DNA of 64,000 nucleotides from Inia geoffrensis. Taxonomy: Eukaryota; Chordata; Mammalia; Artiodactyla; Iniidae. The translations under genes were made by a program, and so were the position numbers. This document shows positions 1 to 8,613 of the stretch, one piece after another. The stretch lies in NCBI GenBank assembly GCA_036417435.1, contig CM070899.1, positions 102,612,368 to 102,676,367 of the forward strand, in the 5' to 3' direction. Numbering within the stretch: the first letter of the stretch is position 1; every line of letters begins with the position of its first letter. The notes below the pieces were generated by a model. The model was given only the letters and a program-made list of their open reading frames with translations. It ran no database searches and had not been told where the DNA came from.

Positions 1-25
1 GTTACCAGAGACGACACGGAGCACT

Positions 26-40
26 GCTGCCACCTCGTGG
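26..40 (-). promoter_or_regulatory. CTCF-like core motif, monomer A
   Basis: The minus strand reads CCACGAGGTGGCAGC. It fits the degenerate CTCF core CCASYAGRKGGCRSY at 14 of 15 positions; the exception is G where Y is expected. It contains one CpG. It recurs at +3333n in all 20 A copies, the last at 63353-63367. Sequence match only; binding is not shown. Confidence 0.5.
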
Positions 41-302
41 CACACTGTCGTAACAATCTTACCAACTGTGCTGAAGGGCATCTGTCATCCACAAGGCCTA
101 CAGCCTGCGGCTTTGAAGACACAACCCAGCCCTCAAGAAATATCCTGGGCTAGGGAAACTGAAACGAATTCAAATCACGCCCGACCCTGAGGCAGGAACC
201 TTTCAAGAACTCAGTGGTACTCACCCGCGTTGTAGAAAACAGCACATTGAAGAGAAAAGATGCTTAGGATCTGTCATGATTAGAGAGTGCAAAGAAAGCT
301 AG

Positions 303-590
303 ACGAGGTGTTCCCTGGCTGCAGTCCTCTCAAACGCTAAAAGCGTAAGTGCTCAAGAGGGCATGCCAAAAAGAGAAGCCAGCTATTGCTATTGGTGGGA
401 ATGTAAATTGCTAACAGCCGGTATGAGGAACACTAGGCATGTTCCTTACCAAACTAAACACTGGAGGTACCACGAGATTCGGCAACCCCGCTGCAGGTCG
501 TATAACCAGACACTAGCATCATTGGAAGAAAGCTCTTGCACCCCAGCGGTCCTTGCGGTTCCCATGACCGCAGCCAAGACAGAGAAATGA
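303..590 (+). pseudogene. Relic L1 ORF2 C-terminal frame in monomer A
   Basis: An open stretch of 95 codons follows TAG at 300-302 and ends at TGA 588-590. It encodes SYCYWWECKL, which matches the cysteine-bearing 'CWWECKL' part of the L1 ORF2 protein C-terminus, and later SCTPAVLAVPMTAAKT, which matches the 'TCTPMFIAALFTIAKT' part. After the TGA the same frame continues with KMFCYLHTLDYHSATEQN and FAAAWV, which correspond to the last conserved ORF2 blocks, so the stop is a break inside former coding sequence. It has no reverse transcriptase or endonuclease domain and cannot make a working protein. It recurs at +3333n in all A monomers. Confidence 0.75.
334..346. repeat. Short inverted repeat, monomer A
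   Basis: acgct and agcgt flank aaa, giving a possible 5-bp stem. The B counterpart (ccctaaaatttt) lacks it. It is likely trivial. Confidence 0.4.
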
Positions 591-1218
591 ATGGAATGGG
601 GAGCGAGGGGTGAATGGAGAAAGATGTTCTGCTACCTACACACCCTCGACTACCACTCAGCCACAGAACAAAATGAACCCATACTCTTTGCAGCAGCATG
701 GGTGCAGCAGTACATGATCTCACTAATTCCGGTCAATTAGAGGCAGCAAGACACATATTCCAGGATATCCCACTTTTGTCTGCCGCCTAAATACGGATAC
801 TAAGGAAGCTAGTCCACATAGGAAACACAGGTTCACAAAGGGAAGAACGAAGCCTGGACTTCCCTGAGGGGGAAATTGGAGAACGGGGAAGGGTGAAGTA
901 GGAGGTCGGGATTCACAGAAACACGCTTAACTTATCAAAAAGTGCTCAAGGGCGACCCACTCTCAATCACAGGGAACGCTACAAAACATTCCTCAATACG
1001 CGAAGAGTGCAAAGAATCCGAGACCCTAAGGGTATAGCTACATGTATAATTGCATCAAGTGGCTGTAGAACTCAAACAGACGCAACATTGTATATGAACT
1101 AGGCTGAAAGGGAAAAGTACTGTACAATGACAAGGCAAGTAAGGGGTTAAGAAATGCCTACTCTGTTACCTCAGGTGTCTGTGATGTCGTTAGCACGGTA
1201 ACGCCCCTGGAACCTAAG

Positions 1219-1272
1219 CAGGTCTGGGTCCCACGGCAGACCTGGGTCCCACGGCAGACCTGGGTCCCACGG
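1219..1272 (+). repeat. 18-bp motif, three tandem copies, monomer A only
   Basis: Three adjacent 18-mers share the form cagacctgggtcccacgg; the first is diverged (caggtctggg or caggcctggg, by unit). B has a single diverged copy at the homologous place. Copy number is three in all 19 complete A monomers, so the expansion predates amplification of the 3,333-bp unit. Confidence 0.9.
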
Positions 1273-1291
1273 CCGGAGCATGCTGCTGCTG

Positions 1292-1351
1292 AGGCATCAA
1301 GGCAGGAGGACGTGCCACCTGACAAGCGGCACCCCGGACCGCTATTGCCCA
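1292..1351 (+). other. 60-bp segment present only in monomer A
   Basis: A and B align up to a gctgctgctg tract and again from ttctcc; between these points A has 60 extra bases. No terminal repeats or target-site duplication are visible, so a deletion in B and an insertion in A are equally possible. Every complete A monomer has it. Confidence 0.75.
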
Positions 1352-1400
1352 TTCTCCCCTGCCTGGTACCCCAATCTCCCGATCCAGCGTGGCCCTCCTA

Positions 1401-1409
1401 CAGGTAAGC
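1401..1409 (+). other. Splice-donor-like site, monomer A
   Basis: cag|gtaagc matches the 5' splice-site consensus MAG|GTRAGT at eight of nine positions. No exon or acceptor was identified. Unit 18 has aag|gtaagc instead. Confidence 0.3.
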
Positions 1410-1591
1410 AAAGCCTGGTGTACCCAAATGAGGGTGCAGCAGCTGAGAGGGAAGAGCGGTGAAGTAACCGGATCTTCACAGCTCCTGCTAGGCAGGTTCC
1501 CACCTCCAGCCATCTTCATTAGAGTCACCCCACCTGCGAACCATGGCACCCTCCGAATGGCCCACTTGCAAGGCTTGTGATATGTCTGTAG

Positions 1592-1667
1592 TGGGGCAGT
1601 GCAGGTTAAGGGGCAGGAGGTGAGCATACACAAGCCCAGAGGTGTGTGTTTAGCCACGTTCGACTCC
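1592..1667 (+). promoter_or_regulatory. tRNA-like Pol III A-box/B-box pair, monomer A
   Basis: tggggcagtgc (1592-1602) followed by aggttaag resembles the tRNA-type A box region of tRNA-derived SINEs (tggctcagtgg...ttaag). gttcgactcc (1658-1667) fits the B-box core GWTCRANNC fully. The two starts are 66 bp apart, somewhat long for a tRNA. It could be a decayed tRNA-derived SINE head or chance. Confidence 0.3.
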
Positions 1668-1740
1668 CGATTTCCAATCCAACACCGGGACCCCTCTAAT
1701 ACTTTCTTTCCCCAAGTTACCAGAGACGACACGGAGTAGT

Positions 1741-1755
1741 GCTGCCACCTTGTGG
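1741..1755 (-). promoter_or_regulatory. CTCF-like core motif, monomer B
   Basis: The minus strand reads CCACAAGGTGGCAGC, also 14 of 15, with A in place of Y. The single difference from the A site removes the CpG. It recurs at +3333n in all 19 B copies. Confidence 0.5.
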
Positions 1756-2026
1756 CACACTGCCGTAACAACCTTACCAACTATGCTGAAGGGCTACTGT
1801 CATTCACAAGGCCTAGAGCCTGCGGCTTTGAAAACACAACCCTGCCCTCAGGAAATAACCTGGGCTAGGCAATCTGAAATGAATCCACATCAGGCCCGAC
1901 TCTCAGGCAGAAACCTTACAAGACCTCAGTGGTAGTCACCCGCGTTTTAGAAAACAGCACATTCAAATGAAAAGATGCTCAAGGTCTCTCATGATTAGAG
2001 AGTGAAAAGAAAGCTAGACGAGTTGA

Positions 2027-2428
2027 TCCCTGGCTGAAGTCCTCTCAAACCCTAAAATTTTAAGTGCTCAAGAGGGCAGGCCACAAGGTGAAGCCAGCTA
2101 TTGCTGTTGGTGGGATTGTAAATTGGTAACAGCCGGTATGAGGATCAGTAGGCACATTCCTTACCAAACTAAACACAGGAGGTACCACGAGACTCGGCAA
2201 CCCCGCTGCAGGTCGTATAACCAGACACTAGCATCATTGGAAGGAAGCTCTTGCACCCCAGCAGTCGTTGTGGTACCCTTGACCACAGCCAAGACATACA
2301 GACGAACGAACTGTCGAGCGAGGGGTGAAGGGAGAAAGATGTTCCGCTACCTACACACGCTCGACTACCACACAGCCATAGAACAAAATGCACTCATAGT
2401 ATTTGCAGCAGCATGGGTGGAGCACTAG
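2027..2428 (+). pseudogene. Relic L1 ORF2 C-terminal frame in monomer B, still open
   Basis: 133 sense codons lie between TGA at 2024-2026 and TAG at 2426-2428. They read in ORF2 frame through SYCCWWDCKLV, SCTPAVVVVPLTTAKTY, KMFRYLHTLDYHTAIEQN and FAAAWVEH. Unlike A, B has no stop between the second and third blocks, so it keeps the order and frame of the ORF2 C-terminal segment nearly to its end. No ATG start, promoter or upstream domain accompanies it. I read it as a fossil, not a gene. It recurs at +3333n in all 19 B monomers. Confidence 0.75.
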
Positions 2429-2805
2429 ATGATCTCACTAATTCTGGTCAATTAGAGGCAGCAAGACACATATACCCGGATATCCCTTATGTGTGCAGTC
2501 TACATAGGGATACAAAGGAAGTTAGTAAAGAAAGGAAACACAGGTTCACAAAGGGAAGAAAGAAGCGAGGAGTTCCCAAAGGGGGAGATTGGAGACCGGG
2601 GAAGAGTGAATTAGGAGATTGGGATTAACACAAACACATTTAACGTATGAAAAAGTGCTCATCAAGGGCGACTCACCCAAAAGAACATGGGACTCTACCA
2701 AATATTCCTCGATAAGTAACAGGGCAAAGGATCCAAAACCCTACAGGTAGAGCTACGTTTATAATTGCGTCAAGTAGCTGTAGAACTCAAAGAGACGCAG
2801 CATTG

Positions 2806-2813
2806 TATATAAA
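2806..2813 (+). promoter_or_regulatory. TATA-like motif at L1 3' end, monomer B only
   Basis: tatataaa is present in B; A has tatatgaa. The motif arises from the L1 tail sequence (acattgtaaat...), so a promoter role is only a possibility. Confidence 0.2.
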
Positions 2814-2896
2814 CTACGCTGAAAGAGAAAAGGACTGTTCAATGACAAGGCAAGTAAGGGGTTACGAAATGGCCACTTTCTTACCTCAGGCCTCTG

Positions 2897-2904
2897 TGAC
2901 GTCG
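2897..2904 (+). promoter_or_regulatory. CRE-like motif, monomer B only
   Basis: tgacgtcg matches the CREB/ATF site tgacgtca at seven of eight positions and forms an inverted repeat with cgtca 8 bp later (tgacg...cgtca). The A counterpart is tgatgtcg. Confidence 0.2.
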
Positions 2905-3017
2905 GCTGGCGTCAGACCCCTGGAGCCTCAGGAGGCCTGTGTCCCACGGCTGGAGGATGCTGCTGCTGTTCTCCGCTGCGTGGTACCACAATCTGCCAAT
3001 CCAACAGGGCCCTCCTA

Positions 3018-3026
3018 CAGGTAAGC
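3018..3026 (+). other. Splice-donor-like site, monomer B
   Basis: This is the same cag|gtaagc as in A, in the same context (cctcctacag before the junction). Confidence 0.3.
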
Positions 3027-3208
3027 ACAGCCTGGTGTACCCAAATGATGATGAAACAGCTGAGAGGGAAGGGCTGTGAAGAAAGCGGATCTCCACAGCT
3101 CCTGCTAGGCAAGTTCCCACCTCCAGCCCACTTCATTAGAGAGGCCCCACCTGCGAACCACGGCACCCTCCGAGTAGCCCACTTGCAAGGCTTGCGATAT
3201 GCCTGCGG

Positions 3209-3284
3209 TGGGGCAGTGCAGGTTAAGGGGCAGGAGGTGAGCATACACAAGCCCAGAGATGTGTGTTTAGCCACGTTCGACTCC
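3209..3284 (+). promoter_or_regulatory. tRNA-like Pol III A-box/B-box pair, monomer B
   Basis: The same tggggcagtgc and gttcgactcc motifs are kept at the same 66-bp spacing in B, despite A/B divergence around them. Confidence 0.3.
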
Positions 3285-3567
3285 CCATTTCCAATCCAAC
3301 ACCGGGACCCCCTCTAAGACTATCTTTCCCCACGTTACCAGAGACGACACGGAGCACTGCTGCCACCTCGTGGCACACTGCCGTAACAATCTTACCAACT
3401 GTGCTGAAGGGCATCTGTCATCCACAAGGCCTACAGCCTGCGGCTTTGAAGACACAACCCAGCCCTCAAGAAATATCCTGGGCTAGGGAAACTGAAACGA
3501 ATTCAAATCACGCCCGACCCTGAGGCAGGAACCTTTCAAGAACTCAGTGGTACTCACCCGCGTTGTA

Positions 3568-4444
3568 GAAAACAGCACATTGAAGAGAAAAGATGCTTAG
3601 GATCTGTCATGATTAGAGAGTGCAAAGAAAGCTAGACGAGGTGTTCCCTGGCTGCAGTCCTCTCAAACGCTAAAAGCGTAAGTGCTCAAGAGGGCATGCC
3701 AAAAAGAGAAGCCAGCTATTGCTATTGGTGGGAATGTAAATTGCTAACAGCCGGTATGAGGAACACTAGGCATGTTCCTTACCAAACTAAACACTGGAGG
3801 TACCACGAGATTCGGCAACCCCGCTGCAGGTCGTATAACCAGACACTAGCATCATTGGAAGAAAGCTCTTGCACCCCAGCGGTCCTTGCGGTTCCCATGA
3901 CCGCAGCCAAGACAGAGAAATGAATGGAATGGGGAGCGAGGGGTGAATGGAGAAAGATGTTCTGCTACCTACACACCCTCGACTACCACTCAGCCACAGA
4001 ACAAAATGAACCCATACTCTTTGCAGCAGCATGGGTGCAGCAGTACATGATCTCACTAATTCCGGTCAATTAGAGGCAGCAAGACACATATTCCAGGATA
4101 TCCCACTTTTGTCTGCCGCCTAAATACGGATACTAAGGAAGCTAGTCCACATAGGAAACACAGGTTCACAAAGGGAAGAACGAAGCCTGGACTTCCCTGA
4201 GGGGGAAATTGGAGAACGGGGAAGGGTGAAGTAGGAGGTCGGGATTCACAGAAACACGCTTAACTTATCAAAAAGTGCTCAAGGGCGACCCACTCTCAAT
4301 CACAGGGAACGCTACAAAACATTCCTCAATACGCGAAGAGTGCAAAGAATCCGAGACCCTAAGGGTATAGCTACATGTATAATTGCATCAAGTGGCTGTA
4401 GAACTCAAACAGACGCAACATTGTATATGAACTAGGCTGAAAGG
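3568..4444 (+). mobile_element. L1 3' end relic, unit 2 A
   Basis: It appears identical to the unit 1 A relic over the L1 part (u441 G, u592 T). Confidence 0.84.
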
Positions 4445-5280
4445 GAAAAGTACTGTACAATGACAAGGCAAGTAAGGGGTTAAGAAATGCCTACTCTGTT
4501 ACCTCAGGTGTCTGTGATGTCGTTAGCACGGTAACGCCCCTGGAACCTAAGCAGGTCTGGGTCCCACGGCAGACCTGGGTCCCACGGCAGACCTGGGTCC
4601 CACGGCCGGAGCATGCTGCTGCTGAGGCATCAAGGCAGGAGGACGTGCCACCTGACAAGCGGCACCCCGGACCGCTATTGCCCATTCTCCCCTGCCTGGT
4701 ACCCCAATCTCCCGATCCAGCGTGGCCCTCCTACAGGTAAGCAAAGCCTGGTGTACCCAAATGAGGGTGCAGCAGCTGAGAGGGAAGAGCGGTGAAGTAA
4801 CCGGATCTTCACAGCTCCTGCTAGGCAGGTTCCCACCTCCAGCCATCTTCATTAGAGTCACCCCACCTGCGAACCATGGCACCCTCCGAATGGCCCACTT
4901 GCAAGGCTTGTGATATGTCTGTAGTGGGGCAGTGCAGGTTAAGGGGCAGGAGGTGAGCATACACAAGCCCAGAGGTGTGTGTTTAGCCACGTTCGACTCC
5001 CGATTTCCAATCCAACACCGGGACCCCTCTAATACTTTCTTTCCCCAAGTTACCAGAGACGACACGGAGTAGTGCTGCCACCTTGTGGCACACTGCCGTA
5101 ACAACCTTACCAACTATGCTGAAGGGCTACTGTCATTCACAAGGCCTAGAGCCTGCGGCTTTGAAAACACAACCCTGCCCTCAGGAAATAACCTGGGCTA
5201 GGCAATCTGAAATGAATCCACATCAGGCCCGACTCTCAGGCAGAAACCTTACAAGACCTCAGTGGTAGTCACCCGCGTTT

Positions 5281-6165
5281 TAGAAAACAGCACATTCAAA
5301 TGAAAAGATGCTCAAGGTCTCTCATGATTAGAGAGTGAAAAGAAAGCTAGACGAGTTGATCCCTGGCTGAAGTCCTCTCAAACCCTAAAATTTTAAGTGC
5401 TCAAGAGGGCAGGCCACAAGGTGAAGCCAGCTATTGCTGTTGGTGGGATTGTAAATTGGTAACAGCCGGTATGAGGATCAGTAGGCACATTCCTTACCAA
5501 ACTAAACACAGGAGGTACCACGAGACTCGGCAACCCCGCTGCAGGTCGTATAACCAGACACTAGCATCATTGGAAGGAAGCTCTTGCACCCCAGCAGTCG
5601 TTGTGGTACCCTTGACCACAGCCAAGACATACAGACGAACGAACTGTCGAGCGAGGGGTGAAGGGAGAAAGATGTTCCGCTACCTACACACGCTCGACTA
5701 CCACACAGCCATAGAACAAAATGCACTCATAGTATTTGCAGCAGCATGGGTGGAGCACTAGATGATCTCACTAATTCTGGTCAATTAGAGGCAGCAAGAC
5801 ACATATACCCGGATATCCCTTATGTGTGCAGTCTACATAGGGATACAAAGGAAGTTAGTAAAGAAAGGAAACACAGGTTCACAAAGGGAAGAAAGAAGCG
5901 AGGAGTTCCCAAAGGGGGAGATTGGAGACCGGGGAAGAGTGAATTAGGAGATTGGGATTAACACAAACACATTTAACGTATGAAAAAGTGCTCATCAAGG
6001 GCGACTCACCCAAAAGAACATGGGACTCTACCAAATATTCCTCGATAAGTAACAGGGCAAAGGATCCAAAACCCTACAGGTAGAGCTACGTTTATAATTG
6101 CGTCAAGTGGCTGTAGAACTCAAAGAGACGCAGCATTGTATATAAACTACGCTGAAAGAGAAAAG
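5281..6165 (+). mobile_element. L1 3' end relic, unit 2 B
   Basis: It is the unit 1 B relic without the private u2776 change. Confidence 0.85.
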
Positions 6166-6900
6166 GACTGTTCAATGACAAGGCAAGTAAGGGGTTACGA
6201 AATGGCCACTTTCTTACCTCAGGCCTCTGTGACGTCGGCTGGCGTCAGACCCCTGGAGCCTCAGGAGGCCTGTGTCCCACGGCTGGAGGATGCTGCTGCT
6301 GTTCTCCGCTGCGTGGTACCACAATCTGCCAATCCAACAGGGCCCTCCTACAGGTAAGCACAGCCTGGTGTACCCAAATGATGATGAAACAGCTGAGAGG
6401 GAAGGGCTGTGAAGAAAGCGGATCTCCACAGCTCCTGCTAGGCAAGTTCCCACCTCCAGCCCACTTCATTAGAGAGGCCCCACCTGCGAACCACGGCACC
6501 CTCCGAGTAGCCCACTTGCAAGGCTTGCGATATGCCTGCGGTGGGGCAGTGCAGGTTAAGGGGCAGGAGGTGAGCATACACAAGCCCAGAGATGTGTGTT
6601 TAGCCACGTTCGACTCCCCATTTCCAATCCAACACCGGGACCCCCTCTAAGACTATCTTTCCCCACGTTACCAGAGACGACACGGAGCACTGCTGCCACC
6701 TCGTGGCACACTGCCGTAACAATCTTACCAACTGTGCTGAAGGGCATCTGTCATCCACAAGGCCTACAGCCTGCGGCTTTGAAGACACAACCCAGCCCTC
6801 AAGAAATATCCTGGGCTAGGGAAACTGAAACGAATTCAAATCACGCCCGACCCTGAGGCAGGAACCTTTCAAGAACTCAGTGGTACTCACCCGCGTTGTA

Positions 6901-7777
6901 GAAAACAGCACATTGAAGAGAAAAGATGCTTAGGATCTGTCATGATTAGAGAGTGCAAAGAAAGCTAGACGAGGTGTTCCCTGGCTGCAGTCCTCTCAAA
7001 CGCTAAAAGCGTAAGTGCTCAAGAGGGCATGCCAAAAAGAGAAGCCAGCTATTGCTATTGGTGGGAATGTAAATTGCTAACAGCCGGTATGAGGAACACT
7101 AGGCATGTTCCTTACCAAACTAAACACTGGAGGTACCACGAGATTCGGCAACCCCGCTGCAGGTCGTATAACCAGACACTAGCATCATTGGAAGAAAGCT
7201 CTTGCACCCCAGCGGTCCTTGCGGTTCCCATGACCGCAGCCAAGACAGAGAAATGAATGGAATGGGGAGCGAGGGGTGAATGGAGAAAGATGTTCTGCTA
7301 CCTACACACCCTCGACTACCACTCAGCCACAGAACAAAATGAACCCATACTCTTTGCAGCAGCATGGGTGCAGCAGTACATGATCTCACTAATTCCGGTC
7401 AATTAGAGGCAGCAAGACACATATTCCAGGATATCCCACTTTTGTCTGCCGCCTAAATACGGATACTAAGGAAGCTAGTCCACATAGGAAACACAGGTTC
7501 ACAAAGGGAAGAACGAAGCCTGGACTTCCCTGAGGGGGAAATTGGAGAACGGGGAAGGGTGAAGTAGGAGGTCGGGATTCACAGAAACACGCTTAACTTA
7601 TCAAAAAGTGCTCAAGGGCGACCCACTCTCAATCACAGGGAACGCTACAAAACATTCCTCAATACGCGAAGAGTGCAAAGAATCCGAGACCCTAAGGGTA
7701 TAGCTACATGTATAATTGCATCAAGTGGCTGTAGAACTCAAACAGACGCAACATTGTATATGAACTAGGCTGAAAGG
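6901..7777 (+). mobile_element. L1 3' end relic, unit 3 A
   Basis: This is the last A relic with u441 G and u592 T. Confidence 0.84.
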
Positions 7778-8613
7778 GAAAAGTACTGTACAATGACAAG
7801 GCAAGTAAGGGGTTAAGAAATGCCTACTCTGTTACCTCAGGTGTCTGTGATGTCGTTAGCACGGTAACGCCCCTGGAGCCTAAGCAGGCCTGGGTCCCAC
7901 GGCAGACCTGGGTCCCACGGCAGACCTGGGTCCCACGGCCGGAGCATGCTGCTGCTGAGGCATCAAGGCAGGAGGACGTGCCACCTGACAAGCGGCACCC
8001 CGGACCGCTATTGCCCATTCTCCCCTGCCTGGTACCCCAATCTCCCGATCCAGCGTGGCCCTCCTACAGGTAAGCAAAGCCTGGTGTACCCAAATGAGGG
8101 TGCAGCAGCTGAGAGGGAAGAGCGGTGAAGTAACCGGATCTTCACAGCTCCTGCTAGGCAGGTTCCCACCTCCAGCCATCTTCATTAGAGTCGCCCCACC
8201 TGCGAACCATGGCACCCTCCGAATGGCCCACTTGCAAGGCTTGCGATATGTCTGTGGTGGGGCAGTGCAGGTTAAGGGGCAGGAGGTGAGCATACACAAA
8301 CCCAGAGGTGTGTGTTTAGCCACGTTCGACTCCCGATTTCCAATCCAACACCGGGACCCCTCTAATACTTTCTTTCCCCAAGTTACCAGAGACGACACGG
8401 AGTAGTGCTGCCACCTTGTGGCACACTGCCGTAACAACCTTACCAACTATGCTGAAGGGCAACTGTCATTCACAAGGCCTAGAGCCTGCGGCTTTGAAAA
8501 CACAACCCTGCCCTCAGGAAATATCCTGGGCTAGGCAATCTGAAATGAATCCACATCAGGCCCGACTCTCAGGCAGAAACCTTACAAGACCTCAGTGGTA
8601 GTCACCCGCGTTT

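Larger units (their letters stand above)
235..1111 (+). mobile_element. L1 3' end relic in monomer A, unit 1
   Basis: The sequence follows a mammalian LINE-1 from late ORF2 into its 3' UTR. Near the start, gaaaagatgctt and catgattagagag match the ORF2 stretch where L1s read 'gaaaagatgctcaa...attagaga'. Then gctattggtgggaatgtaaa encodes the Trp-Trp-Glu-Cys-Lys part of the ORF2 C-terminal cysteine segment, and tttgcagcagcatgg encodes Phe-Ala-Ala-Ala-Trp. The far end (tgtataattgcatcaagtgg, then acgcaacattgtatat) tracks the 3' UTR tail of artiodactyl and whale L1s. No poly(A) or aataaa survives. Boundaries are by eye, perhaps 15 bp either way. It is a dead 3' fragment, amplified as satellite rather than by retrotransposition. 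Confidence 0.85.
1..1715 (+). repeat. Satellite monomer type A (reference copy)
   Basis: Type A is the longer monomer. In order it holds a non-L1 head with a CTCF-like site (u26-u40), an L1 ORF2/3' UTR relic (about u235-u1111), an 18-bp motif in three tandem copies (u1219-u1272), a 60-bp segment absent from B (u1292-u1351), a splice-donor-like site (u1403/u1404) and a tRNA-like Pol III box pair (u1592-u1667). The two extra 18-mers (36 bp) plus the 60-bp segment account for 96 of the 97 bp by which A exceeds B. A carries the only EcoRI site (gaattc, u166-u171) I found in the unit. Further A monomers start at 1 + 3333n. Confidence 0.93.
1112..1947 (+). other. Non-L1 satellite sequence: end of A and start of B
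   Basis: These 836 bases between the L1 relics show no homology I recognise. They hold the 18-bp triplet, the A-only 60-bp segment, the splice-donor-like site, Pol III-like boxes and the B CTCF-like site. The part to 1715 aligns with 2833-3333 and the part from 1716 with 1-234, so this DNA belonged to the ancestral monomer. It could be the flank into which a truncated L1 inserted before amplification. Confidence 0.6.
1948..2832 (+). mobile_element. L1 3' end relic in monomer B, unit 1
   Basis: This is the same L1 fragment as in A but in places closer to an ancestral L1: aaatgaaaagatgctcaagg at the start, a longer open ORF2 frame, and gaattaggagattgggatta in the 3' UTR, which closely follows the 'gaattgggagattgggattgac' block I remember from artiodactyl and whale L1 tails. 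The end (tacgtttataattgcg, then acgcagcattgtatataaac) corresponds to the terminal 'acaacattgtaaatcaac' of those elements. Here u2177 is A and u2817 is C. Confidence 0.87.
1..3333 (+). repeat. HOR unit 1
   Basis: By eye this unit is nearly identical to unit 2, differing only at u48 (T, private) and u2776 (A, private). It carries the left-edge states: u441 G, u592 T, u1212/u1223 A/T, u1437 C, u1526-27 CA, u1795 T, u1858 A, u2177 A, u2735 A and u2817 C. Confidence 0.93.
1716..3333 (+). repeat. Satellite monomer type B (reference copy)
   Basis: Type B is the shorter monomer and keeps a single copy of the 18-bp motif region without the 60-bp segment. It has the CTCF-like site without its CpG (u1741-u1755), an L1 relic with a longer open ORF2 frame (u2027-u2428), a BamHI site (ggatcc, u2729-u2734; lost in unit 19), a tatataaa motif at the L1 3' end (u2806-u2813), a CRE-like tgacgtcg (u2897-u2904), a splice-donor-like site (u3020/u3021) and Pol III-like boxes (u3209-u3284). 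Further B monomers start at 1716 + 3333n. Confidence 0.93.
2833..3567 (+). other. Non-L1 satellite sequence: end of B and start of next A
   Basis: This is the shorter counterpart (735 bases) of the previous non-L1 segment. It has one copy of the 18-bp motif region (ggcctgtgtcccacgg), no 60-bp segment, a CRE-like tgacgtcg, a splice-donor-like site, Pol III-like boxes and the A-type CTCF-like site. Confidence 0.6.
3334..6666 (+). repeat. HOR unit 2
   Basis: It has the same haplotype as unit 1, without unit 1's two private changes. CA at u1526-27, TA at u1589-90 and T at u1795 are found only in units 1 and 2, which points to a recent single-unit duplication or conversion at this end of the window. 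Confidence 0.93.

Noticed and set aside
473..492. Possible CENP-B box (attcggcaaccccgctg)
   Set aside because: Only six of the nine essential CENP-B box positions match; the central A and the last two G bases are missing. There is no support for a centromeric CENP-B site in the unit.
1219..1272. CRISPR-like short direct repeats
   Set aside because: The 18-mers are contiguous with no spacers, number only three, and lie in a mammalian satellite.
1214..1780. 188-codon open frame on the minus strand, present in all 19 units
   Set aside because: It begins at a TTG, spans the A/B junction and the 18-bp triplet (giving AVGPRS repeats), matches no family I know, and is conserved only because the units are recent copies. 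It is a by-product of a stop-poor stretch.
2912..3274. 120-codon minus-strand open frame, also in every unit
   Set aside because: It is the B counterpart of part of the 188-codon frame. It has no domain, no promoter context and the same explanation.
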